From the NCBI RefSeq assembly GCF_900302465.1, contig NZ_OMOR01000001.1:1-64000 (forward strand): 64,000 nucleotides of DNA, given 5' to 3'. Each line of letters opens with the position of its first letter. Position 1 is the stretch's first letter. Below are positions 1-8,017 of this stretch, piece after piece. The notes under the pieces are model-generated. The model had not been told where the DNA came from and ran no database searches. It saw only the letters and a list, made by a program, of their open reading frames with translations. The position numbers and the translations under genes are program-made. Origin of the DNA: Ascidiaceihabitans donghaensis. Lineage in GTDB: Bacteria > Pseudomonadota > Alphaproteobacteria > Rhodobacterales > Rhodobacteraceae.

Positions 1-1302
1 AGCGCTGAGACCTTTAAGAATATCAATGGCATAGGCCAGTTGATAATCGTCTTCACGCAACGCCGCCGCAGCTTCTGCCTTTTCACGATCCGCTTCAATC
101 TGGCGGATCTCGTCTTCTGTCAGGCTGCCGCGCAGGTCCGCTTCTGAACGGCTGTTGCGGTTTGTCTCTTCTTCTTCGGTGGCATTCGGATCACGGCGTG
201 GCTGTTCAACCACGATGTCTGGCGATACGCCCAATGCCTGAATAGAACGTCCCGACGGGGTATAGTAACGGGCTGTTGTCAAACGCATGGCACCGTCACT
301 GCGCAGCGGCATTACTGTTTGCACGGACCCTTTGCCGAAGCTTTTGGTCCCCACAACGATAGCGCGTCGGTGGTCTTGCAACGCACCAGCTACAATTTCC
401 GAGGCTGACGCAGAACCGCCATTGATCAAGACAACGATCGGTTTGCCTTCGGCAAGATCACCCAAAGTGGCGTTAAATCGGTCACCTTCTTCAGCAACGC
501 GGCCCCGTGTCGATACGATTTCGCCTTCATCCAGGAAGGAATCCGACACACGGATCGCCTGCGTCAGCAAACCGCCCGGATTGTTGCGCAAATCGATAAC
601 GAAGCCGTTCACATTGTCCATGCCGCCCAGCGCTTCGACCTCTTTGGCCAATTTCAGCTCCAACTGCGGTGTCGTTTTGTCGTTGAATGTTGTGACCCGC
701 AAAACAACGGTATCGCCTTGGGTCCGCGCACGCACAGGCTGCAATTCGATGGTGTCGCGAATAATGGACACATCGAAAGGTTCTGTTTCGCCCTCACGCA
801 CCACAGTGATGATGATTTCGGAACCCTTTGGCCCACGCATTTTGCCAACCGCTTCATCCAGCGTCAGTCCCAAAAGGGATTCGCCATCGACATGTGTGAT
901 GAAATCACCCGCTTCCATGCCAGCTTCATCCGCAGGGGTTCCATCCATCGGCGAGACGACTTTTACAAAGCCCTCTTCTTGTGTCACTTCGATGCCAAGG
1001 CCGCCGAATTCGCCCCGCGTCTGTACGCGCATGGCAGCCGCATCTTTAGGCGACAAATAGCTGGAATGCGGATCAAGCGATTTCAGCATGCCATCGATGG
1101 CAGCTTCAATCAGCTCTTCTGAATCGACCTCTTCCACATATTGGGCGCGGATGCGTTCAAAAATGTCCCCAAACAGATCCAGCTGCTCGTATACATTTGC
1201 TTTGCTTTCGCTTTCTTGTGCCAACAATGGGCCCGCCACTTGGGTCGTTGCCACAACCCCGGCCAAAGTGCCGCCCAGCGCGGCCATCACAAACTTCTTC
1301 AC
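1..1302 (-). CDS. ctpA: C-terminal processing peptidase CtpA (S41), 3' end outside window
   Basis: Periplasmic serine protease that trims the C-termini of envelope proteins. The frame starts at a GTG preceded by an AGGATGG Shine-Dalgarno and runs off the left edge after 434 codons without a stop. The N-terminus (VKKFVMAALGGTLAGVVA) is a signal peptide or anchor. A PDZ domain follows (about residues 85-165, with GLGIEV and SPMDGTPADEAGM), then the S41 core with NPGGLL, the nucleophile segment GGSASASEIV and the general-base lysine in GTKSFGKGS. The acidic, Glu-rich tail fits the family. It lies four bases downstream of the EnvC-like gene, so gpmI-envC-ctpA is probably one operon. Confidence 0.93.
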   Translation of the reverse strand, partial: MKKFVMAALGGTLAGVVATTQVAGPLLAQESESKANVYEQLDLFGDIFERIRAQYVEEVDSEELIEAAIDGMLKSLDPHSSYLSPKDAAAMRVQTRGEFGGLGIEVTQEEGFVKVVSPMDGTPADEAGMEAGDFITHVDGESLLGLTLDEAVGKMRGPKGSEIIITVVREGETEPFDVSIIRDTIELQPVRARTQGDTVVLRVTTFNDKTTPQLELKLAKEVEALGGMDNVNGFVIDLRNNPGGLLTQAIRVSDSFLDEGEIVSTRGRVAEEGDRFNATLGDLAEGKPIVVLINGGSASASEIVAGALQDHRRAIVVGTKSFGKGSVQTVMPLRSDGAMRLTTARYYTPSGRSIQALGVSPDIVVEQPRRDPNATEEEETNRNSRSEADLRGSLTEDEIRQIEADREKAEAAAALREDDYQLAYAIDILKGLSA

Positions 1303-1305
1303 GAT

Positions 1306-2442
1306 TTATCCATCCTTATCGGTGCGGAACCAGTTTTTGGGATCCTGTGGAATGTTATCTTGTCTTACTTCTATATAGAGCGTTTCTGACGCCGCATTGC
1401 CAGCCCCATCACCATCTGTTGACGCGGATGTGTCAGTTTGCGTGGCAGAGATGCCGCCCATAAGTCCCAAAGGCGTACCTTCGCCAATCACCTGCCCCGC
1501 CGCGCCGTACACCGTGGCAAGCCCGGCCACTACAAAAAGCGTGTCGGTGCGCGGCTCCAGGATCACTACGTTTCCAAAGTCCAGCAACGGCCCCACATAT
1601 CGCAATGTCGCTGCAGTGGGCGCTGTCACTAGCGCCCCGGGCCGTGTCGCCACGATAATCCCTGGACGGATAATGCCCGCGGCATCTGGTTCATTTGCCC
1701 CCCGCAAAACAATGCCCTGCACGGGCAGGGGCAACCCGCCAATCCGGTCATCAAGCGGAGGCAGCGTCAGTGGCTCTTCCCCTTCCGTGATCTGCGACAA
1801 CCCACCGGCAAACGCATCCAAGGTTTCTGTGGTCGAAATCAGGATTGCGGTGCGCACCGGATCGGCGGTGAAACGTGTCGGCAAATCCGTACGCTCCGCC
1901 ATTGCACGGTTCAAACGTACACGCGCCTTTTGAACCTCGGACAACCCCAATTGTAGCTGATCCGCTGCATCCTGTTGAAGCATCCGCAATGCCTGCACAT
2001 CTTCCAAATCTGTACGCAACTGAGCCGCGCGTGCGTTCAACGTTGGCGTCAATTCAGCAAGCAGCATACCTGCACGCGCTGTGCCCGTTGGCCCTTGAGG
2101 GTGGAAAAATACCGTGGGTTCTGTGTTTCCGCCCATGGATTGCAACACGCCCAGCAATTGCGCCACTTCACCATCTCGGGATCTCAACTGGCGTGAAAGC
2201 TGGTCTTCGCGCACTGTGGCTTGTCGCAGCCCCGATCGCATCGCACCCAAACCTAATTCATAGGCGCGGATCGTTTGCGTCAAGGCTTTGACACGGTCGC
2301 GGGCTTTGTCCGCTTTGTCCAACTGGGTCGCTGCCGCACTCAGCATGACGGCTGCTTCGCGGGCCTGAGCCCCTGCATCCGCTTGCGCAAACCCATGCAC
2401 AGGCAAACCCAACATCACACACAATATGGCAGCAAATTTCAT
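1306..2442 (-). CDS. EnvC-like murein hydrolase activator (M23/LytM-like)
   Basis: Secreted coiled-coil protein that probably activates cell-wall amidases at division. The chosen ATG overlaps the gpmI stop as ATGA; a start 12 bases upstream is possible. The protein has 378 residues: a signal peptide (MKFAAILCVMLGLPVHGFAQA), long heptad-rich helices (about 25-200), and a C-terminal degenerate LytM fold with GPLLDFGNVVILEP and GQVIGEGTPLGLMGG. I see no HxxxD or HxH zinc ligands in the LytM part, as expected for EnvC-type activators that are not hydrolases themselves. It sits between gpmI and ctpA, a common alphaproteobacterial order. Confidence 0.85.
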   Translation of the reverse strand: MKFAAILCVMLGLPVHGFAQADAGAQAREAAVMLSAAATQLDKADKARDRVKALTQTIRAYELGLGAMRSGLRQATVREDQLSRQLRSRDGEVAQLLGVLQSMGGNTEPTVFFHPQGPTGTARAGMLLAELTPTLNARAAQLRTDLEDVQALRMLQQDAADQLQLGLSEVQKARVRLNRAMAERTDLPTRFTADPVRTAILISTTETLDAFAGGLSQITEGEEPLTLPPLDDRIGGLPLPVQGIVLRGANEPDAAGIIRPGIIVATRPGALVTAPTAATLRYVGPLLDFGNVVILEPRTDTLFVVAGLATVYGAAGQVIGEGTPLGLMGGISATQTDTSASTDGDGAGNAASETLYIEVRQDNIPQDPKNWFRTDKDG

Positions 2443-3953
2443 GAGATCAGGCAATTCCCGGTCATTTCAGACGGTATCTTCATGCCCATCATATGCAGCA
2501 ATGTGGGCGCAAGGTCACCCAACTTGCCCGACGTCAGCGTCACATCGCCCATACCCACCACTGCCACTGGCACCGGATTTAGGGTATGCGCTGTGTGCGG
2601 ACCACCTGTATCGGGATCAATCATCGTTTCACAATTGCCATGGTCGGCACAAATGATCATCGCTCCGCCCACTGCTGTCAGCGCTTTCATGACGCGTCCC
2701 AGCCCTTCATCCACGGCTTCACACGCTTTGATAGCTGCCTGCAGATCCCCTGTGTGTCCCACCATATCGGGGTTCGCGTAGTTTGTGACAATCAGATCGT
2801 ACTTTTCTTCGATGGCTTGCACAAACCGGTCAGTTACATCTGGCGCAGACATTTCAGGCTGCTTGTCATACGTCGCCACATTGGGGGATTTGGGCATGTG
2901 GCGATCTTCGCCCTTGGCAGGCGCCTCGGCACCCCCATTCAAAAAGAACGTCACATGGGGGTATTTTTCCGTTTCCGCCAAACGAAATTGCGTCTTGCCG
3001 TGCTCTGCCACCCACGCCCCGAGCGTGTTTGCGATGTCCTGTTTTGGGAATGCCGTTGTCATGAAGGCATCATGCGCCTCTGAATAATCCACCATTCCAA
3101 GCAATGCTGATAACTTTGGGCGGCTTGTCACGTCAAAAGCATCAAAGGCGGGATCACCAATAGCTGACAGGATTTCACGGGCGCGGTCGGCGCGAAAGTT
3201 CAGGAAAAAGACCCCATCGCCATCTTTCATACCTGTGTAACCTTCAACGACAAACGGTTCGATAAATTCATCGGTCTGATCAAGATCATAGCATGTGGCA
3301 ACGCCGTCTTGTGCGTCTTGCAAAATGTCTCCATCCGCCAGAACCATCGTGCGCCATGCTTTTTCCACACGCGCCCAGCGGTTGTCACGGTCCAGTGCAA
3401 AGTAACGGCCTGAAACCGTGGCGATATAGGCCCCTTTTGGCAAAGATTTTTCAACTTCTAGAATGTCGTGAAACGCTTGGGTCGGGGCGACATCGCGGCC
3501 ATCTGTAATGACGTGGACTGCAACGGGCACGCTGTTGTCGGTTAGTAGCTTTGCGGCAGCCAACATATGGTTTTGATGCGCATGAACCCCGCCTTTCGAG
3601 GTGAGGCCGATAAGATGCGCTGTGCCCGCACTGGATTGAAGTTTGCGTGCAAAGTCCAAAATGGCCACGTTGCTGAAAAAGCTACCATCTTCGATGGCCA
3701 GATCAATCTGACCCAAATCCATCGCAACGACACGGCCAGCTCCGATGTTGGTGTGACCCACTTCCGAATTTCCCATTTGGCCACTTGGCAAACCCACGTC
3801 CGGCCCATGTGTAACCAGGGTCGCATTAGGACATGTTGCCATTATGTGATCCATAACTGGCGTTTTGGCTTGCGCGGGGGCGTTGCCTTCTGGGGTGTCG
3901 GACAAACCCCATCCATCGAGAATACAAAGAACGACAGGCTTTGGAATGTTCAT
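2439..3953 (-). CDS. gpmI: 2,3-bisphosphoglycerate-independent phosphoglycerate mutase
   Basis: Interconverts 3- and 2-phosphoglycerate in cytosolic glycolysis and gluconeogenesis using two metal ions and a phosphoserine. The 504-residue protein is full length for the family. Landmarks are VLCILDGWG at the N-terminus, GQMGNSEVGHTNIGAGR with the phospho-acceptor serine, VITDGRDV, NFRADRAREI, and metal ligands in NYANPDMVGHTG and CADHGN. The ATG at 3953 is chosen because a GAGGA Shine-Dalgarno lies just upstream and the protein starts MNIPKPVVL; the frame extends further but without homology. The stop overlaps the start of the EnvC-like gene. Confidence 0.96.
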   Translation of the reverse strand: MNIPKPVVLCILDGWGLSDTPEGNAPAQAKTPVMDHIMATCPNATLVTHGPDVGLPSGQMGNSEVGHTNIGAGRVVAMDLGQIDLAIEDGSFFSNVAILDFARKLQSSAGTAHLIGLTSKGGVHAHQNHMLAAAKLLTDNSVPVAVHVITDGRDVAPTQAFHDILEVEKSLPKGAYIATVSGRYFALDRDNRWARVEKAWRTMVLADGDILQDAQDGVATCYDLDQTDEFIEPFVVEGYTGMKDGDGVFFLNFRADRAREILSAIGDPAFDAFDVTSRPKLSALLGMVDYSEAHDAFMTTAFPKQDIANTLGAWVAEHGKTQFRLAETEKYPHVTFFLNGGAEAPAKGEDRHMPKSPNVATYDKQPEMSAPDVTDRFVQAIEEKYDLIVTNYANPDMVGHTGDLQAAIKACEAVDEGLGRVMKALTAVGGAMIICADHGNCETMIDPDTGGPHTAHTLNPVPVAVVGMGDVTLTSGKLGDLAPTLLHMMGMKIPSEMTGNCLIS

Positions 3954-4017
3954 CGGCAGTCCTCTGGTCTGATTTTGCATTGTTTTAACGGCTGTTTTAC
4001 TTGGGGTGAAGGGCGTT

Positions 4018-4073
4018 TCGGGGGCTTTGCCACGGCCTGCAGTCTCTGCAGGATATTTATAGGAAAAAGGCAG
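4018..4073 (+). repeat. Dispersed hairpin element, copy a (degenerate)
   Basis: Member of the intergenic element family described under findings. Strand here means the direction in which the hairpins come before the T-rich core. It has a weak first hairpin (GGGGGCTTTGCC), a perfect second hairpin CTGCAG/CTGCAG with loop TCT, then GATATTTATAGG. It lies between dnaE2 and gpmI and points against both genes, so it does not fit the terminator rule. Confidence 0.6.
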
Positions 4074-4147
4074 CAATGATCTTGTATTCCTTCTTTGTCT
4101 TTTCTGAAAAATCCCCCCCCAGAGGGTAAGGAAATTTGATCCTGAAT

Positions 4148-7054
4148 CTAATGATTTTCATGAATTTCAGGGGTTAGTATTTCGCGCAGCAGCGCCACAG
4201 GATGGGCTTTAAGGGTCAAACGCATAGCAACATAATCTTCAACGACGTCCTCGCCCAATGTCATATCGGGCAAATGTGCGCTTGGTTCAAAAATCGCCTC
4301 ACCGTCGATATCACCATCGAACAATGGCAGGGTCGGACCCGGCGCCAACGCCTTGGCTTCCCACAAGGCCTCGCGGCGTTTAATGTCGAGACTGGCAAAG
4401 GCGTCTGCCTCTGCCAACTTGGCAATCATTAAGGGGTGTAGCCCTGCTTTTCGCCACACGTCACGCACAGTCGTATACCCGTTGCCGCGGGCGGCAGTCA
4501 TCCAAGTGGCGTCTTCCTCAGACAGCCCTTTGATCTGTCGAAATCCCAGACGCAACGCCAATCCGCCTGCCTCGTCAGGCTCCATCACGTTGTCCCAGAA
4601 GCTGGCATTGATGCACACCGGCCGCACCTGCACTCCGTGCTCTCGCGCATCTCGCACGATCTGGGCCGGCGCATAAAACCCCATGGGCTGGCTGTTCAAA
4701 AGCGCACAAGCAAATATGCCCGGGTGGTGACATTTGATCCAGGCACTTGCATAGACCAGCAACGCAAAGCTGGCTGCGTGGCTTTCGGGAAACCCGTAGC
4801 TGCCAAACCCCTCAATCTGTGAAAAGCAACGTTCCGCAAAATCTGCTTCATACCCGTTTTTCAGCATTCCCCGCAAAAACAACGTCCGGAATTCACTGAC
4901 GTTTCCGTGTTTTTTGAATGTGGCCAGAGACCGCCGCAACCTGTCCGCTTGATCGGGTGTGAACCCCGCCCCCACGATGGCAATCTGCATCGCCTGTTCC
5001 TGAAACAGTGGCACGCCCAGCGTTTTACCCAACACGTCGCCCAGCGCATCTGATGGAAAGCTGATCTGCTCTTCCCCGTTTCTACGCCGAATGAAAGGAT
5101 GTACCATATCGCCCTGAATAGGTCCTGGCCGTATGATCGCCACTTCAATCACCAGATCATAAAAACAACGCGGCTTCATGCGGGGCAAAAAGTTCATTTG
5201 CGCCCGACTTTCCACCTGAAACACACCAACACTGTCTGCACGACACAGCATATCGTAGGTTTGCGGATCTTCAGGCGGCAATGTGGCCAATGTGTAACTG
5301 AGCCTGTGGTGCATATTCATCAAATCAAACGCTTTGCGGATGCACGTCAGCATGCCCAAACTTAAAACATCCACCTTCAGAATGCCCAGCGTATCAATGT
5401 CATCTTTGTCCCAGCAGATGACTGTCCGGTCTTCCATGGTGGCGTTTTCCACCGGCACAAGTTCATCCAGACGCCCCTCGGTCACGATGAACCCACCCAC
5501 ATGTTGGCTAAGGTGCCGCGGAAAGCCTTGCACTTCTTCCACCAGTTCCAGCGTTTGCTTCAAACGGCGATCATTGGCGTCCAGCCCGATTTCGGCCATG
5601 CGTTCTGCTTCGATTCCCTTCGTTGAGAAAAAGCCCCAAAGCTGCGAAGACATCGCGGAAATTGTATCTTCGCTAAGCCCCATGGCCCGTCCCACTTCAC
5701 GGATTGCACGCTTGCCCCTGTAGTGGATCACCGTTGCACATAGCCCGGCCCGATGTCGGCCGTAGCGTTTGTAAATATGCTGAATCACCTCCTCGCGCCG
5801 TTCATGTTCAAAATCCACATCAATGTCGGGGGGCTCGTCGCGGGCCTCTGAAACGAAGCGCTCAAACACCATTGTGCCGATTTCAGGGGAAACAGATGTG
5901 ATACCAAGGCAATAACATACCACGGAATTGGCCGCCGAGCCGCGCCCCTGGCACAAAATGTCACGTGAGCGTGCAAAAGCGACGATATCGCGGACGGTCA
6001 GAAAATATGGTTCATATTTAAGTTTTGAGATCAGCGTCAACTCATGTTCAAGCAGCCCTTTCACTTTGTCAGATGCCCCTGACGGATAGCGCCAATTCAA
6101 ACCTTCGTAGGCAAGGCGGCGTAGACGATCAGCGGGCGTTTCAGCCTGCGTGACCTCCGACGGGTATTCATAACGCAGCGCATCCAATGAAAAAGTAAGC
6201 GTTCTTGCAAGGGCTTGCGTGCGCACCAAGGCTTCGGGGTCATGGGGGAAATGCTTGGCCAGTTCCGTGGCGCTGCGCAGGCGGTTTTCTGCATTCAAAA
6301 GGGCCGCACGACCCAGATTGTCAACGCGGGTTCCGGTCCGAACAGCGGTCAAAACATCCGCCAGTTTTCGTCGGTTGCCGTTGTGCATGATAGGGGCGGC
6401 ACTCGCAATCGTGGGAATGCCCAACTTTGCAGCTTGATCGTTAAGACGCTGCATGCGCCCCATATCTTGACCGTCATAGTGGGGACGCAACAACAGATGT
6501 ATTTTCCCTGCAAAGCGGCGCGTCAGCCGGTGCACAGCCTCGACCCAATCACCCGCGCCGGTGTGCCAGTGATGTGCATGGGGCCAGATCAGCAACTGCA
6601 AATCTTCAGGGAACGCCTCAAGATCAGACAGGGTCAGGGTGCACGACCCTTTCTTTGCCGCAAGACGCCCTTTGGAAATGATGCGGCACAGGTTACGCCA
6701 CCCGTTTCGGGTTTGGGGCAAAACCGTCACCGCAGGTCCATCGGTGAACAACAGACGCGCCGCCGGGATCAAACGGGGGGCATTGTAAATAAACGCAAGC
6801 GGCGCAGCAGGCAGGTGTGGGGGGCGTGGGGGGCCAATCAAACCATAAACCGCATCCCAATCCAGACGTTCCTGCACCTTACGTCGAATGACACGTGCCT
6901 GCGTATGGGCGCGCACGATACCAGCAACCGAATTGTCATCGGCAATGGCAATGCCTTCCATACCCAGAACCGCGGCACGATCCATGTATTCTTCAGGATG
7001 AGACGCCCCGGTCAGGAAGGTGAAATTGGATGTAATTGACAGTTCTGAAAACAT
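4148..7054 (-). CDS. dnaE2: Error-prone DNA polymerase DnaE2, C-terminally shortened
   Basis: Alpha-type (C-family) translesion polymerase that normally works with ImuA/ImuB in SOS mutagenesis. The 968-residue protein starts with the PHP domain (ELSITSNFTFLTGASHPEEY). The catalytic aspartates are visible in PPDIDVDFEHERREEVI and in ILKVDVLSLGML. The segments IIRPGPIQGDMVHPF and GFGSYGFPESHAASF are typical of the family. The protein stops soon after LTLKAHPVALLRE, where family members usually continue about 100 residues into an OB-fold. No OB-like sequence is readable in other frames before gpmI. No imuA or imuB is next to it. Confidence 0.92.
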   Translation of the reverse strand: MFSELSITSNFTFLTGASHPEEYMDRAAVLGMEGIAIADDNSVAGIVRAHTQARVIRRKVQERLDWDAVYGLIGPPRPPHLPAAPLAFIYNAPRLIPAARLLFTDGPAVTVLPQTRNGWRNLCRIISKGRLAAKKGSCTLTLSDLEAFPEDLQLLIWPHAHHWHTGAGDWVEAVHRLTRRFAGKIHLLLRPHYDGQDMGRMQRLNDQAAKLGIPTIASAAPIMHNGNRRKLADVLTAVRTGTRVDNLGRAALLNAENRLRSATELAKHFPHDPEALVRTQALARTLTFSLDALRYEYPSEVTQAETPADRLRRLAYEGLNWRYPSGASDKVKGLLEHELTLISKLKYEPYFLTVRDIVAFARSRDILCQGRGSAANSVVCYCLGITSVSPEIGTMVFERFVSEARDEPPDIDVDFEHERREEVIQHIYKRYGRHRAGLCATVIHYRGKRAIREVGRAMGLSEDTISAMSSQLWGFFSTKGIEAERMAEIGLDANDRRLKQTLELVEEVQGFPRHLSQHVGGFIVTEGRLDELVPVENATMEDRTVICWDKDDIDTLGILKVDVLSLGMLTCIRKAFDLMNMHHRLSYTLATLPPEDPQTYDMLCRADSVGVFQVESRAQMNFLPRMKPRCFYDLVIEVAIIRPGPIQGDMVHPFIRRRNGEEQISFPSDALGDVLGKTLGVPLFQEQAMQIAIVGAGFTPDQADRLRRSLATFKKHGNVSEFRTLFLRGMLKNGYEADFAERCFSQIEGFGSYGFPESHAASFALLVYASAWIKCHHPGIFACALLNSQPMGFYAPAQIVRDAREHGVQVRPVCINASFWDNVMEPDEAGGLALRLGFRQIKGLSEEDATWMTAARGNGYTTVRDVWRKAGLHPLMIAKLAEADAFASLDIKRREALWEAKALAPGPTLPLFDGDIDGEAIFEPSAHLPDMTLGEDVVEDYVAMRLTLKAHPVALLREILTPEIHENH

Positions 7055-7132
7055 ACGATCACTTAATTGATTCCATTTGTTCTTATTTTGTTCTCATTTA
7101 AATTGGCCGTCAACGGCATAGCTCATGTCTTC

Positions 7133-7185
7133 CTTTCGCTGAAAATATCCCGGGGGAGGCATGTAATGCCGGGGGCAGAGCCCCG
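7133..7185 (-). repeat. Dispersed hairpin element, copy b
   Basis: Contains TTTCGCTGAAAATATCCCGG followed by two hairpins, GGCAT/ATGCC and GGGGC/GCCCC. It lies in the region between the 5' ends of dnaE2 and the zinc-finger gene, so it does not sit at the end of a gene. It is one of three exceptions to the orientation rule. Confidence 0.75.
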
Positions 7186-7300
7186 TTTTCCTTCCACCCA
7201 TCCGCACCAGTGCAAGCCAAGAAACGCCATAACACTTGCAAACAACAGTCAGCTTGCCACATAACGAGCAAAACGGACCAGTTCAGCCAAGGATGCACCA

Positions 7301-7480
7301 ATGACCCTGCACGCCCCTGAGACCAAGATTGTCGACAAGATGCGCATTGCTTGCGATGGCGGTGAAGGCGCATTAGGCCATCCGCGCGTCTGGTTGCAAA
7401 TTCCAGAAACGCAAGGTTGGGTTGAATGCCCGTACTGCGACTGCAAATACATTCATTCGGATTTTGAAGGCAAAGTCTGA
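7301..7480 (+). CDS. Small CHCC zinc-finger protein (NDUFS6-like)
   Basis: A 59-residue protein, MTLHAPETKIVDKMRIACDG to the C-terminal EGKV. The four presumed zinc ligands are C18, H27 (in GALGHPRVWL), C43 and C46 (in ECPYCDCKY), matching the zf-CHCC family related to the complex I accessory subunit NDUFS6. Proteins of this type are common in alphaproteobacteria and are thought to help complex I assembly or Fe-S supply; that role is inferred here. The ATG has a weak AAGGA about ten bases upstream. It stands alone, convergent with the secreted protein gene downstream. Confidence 0.85.
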   Translation: MTLHAPETKIVDKMRIACDGGEGALGHPRVWLQIPETQGWVECPYCDCKYIHSDFEGKV

Positions 7481-7522
7481 GGGCTTTAGCGTTTTTGACA
7501 GCGATCGGCCCTGGCGAAAAAC

Positions 7523-7993
7523 CTAGGGACGCGCTGCTTTTAATGCATCCTGAACACAGGCCGTAAGGTCCTTTGTTTCGCCTTCATTGGCCAAAACATA
7601 CGACAACACCTGATGGCCTGCCCAAAACCGCAGCTTTTCATTGCGGTTTGTCCATCCTTTGCCCGTGGCTGTGCCGGATCGGGAATCGAAATAGGTGTAA
7701 CGCGCTTCGCCCTTGGCACCGTCATCACAGGTAAATCTGGCGCGGCCTATCCCAAGCGCGTTGCGCCACCACCGCCCCTGACATACCCGGCCAGTGTTTG
7801 AAATCGCCGCAACAGGGCCGCTGCGTTGGCCATAACTGCGGCCAACGTAATAGGCGCCTGTCGTTTCAGAGCAGCCCACAAAGGGGACGCAAAACCCTTC
7901 ATCAAACCGACAATCCGTCGTTTGTGCCGTTGCAGATGTGGCAAAGGGCAAAGCGGTGATTGCAGCGATGATCAGGATGCGGGATACAGGCAT
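7523..7993 (-). CDS. Secreted protein of unknown function
   Basis: A 156-residue protein with a clear signal peptide (MPVSRILIIAAITALPFATSATA, cleavage near AQT). The mature part has five cysteines (CRFDEGFC, FVGCSE, RVCQGRWW, FTCDDG) plus a later one in LTACVQ, suggesting disulphides in the periplasm. I do not recognise the family. The ATG at 7993 is chosen because it begins the signal peptide; an upstream in-frame extension would bury it. It is divergent from polA with a 24-bp gap, so the two share a very short promoter region. Confidence 0.7.
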   Translation of the reverse strand: MPVSRILIIAAITALPFATSATAQTTDCRFDEGFCVPFVGCSETTGAYYVGRSYGQRSGPVAAISNTGRVCQGRWWRNALGIGRARFTCDDGAKGEARYTYFDSRSGTATGKGWTNRNEKLRFWAGHQVLSYVLANEGETKDLTACVQDALKAARP

Positions 7994-8017
7994 AATACTC
8001 TCTAACAAACGGGCGGG

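Noticed and set aside
4108-4120. Run of C near the end of dnaE2 as a frameshift site
   Set aside because: The run lies downstream of the stop codon, and no reading frame beyond it encodes the missing OB-fold region.
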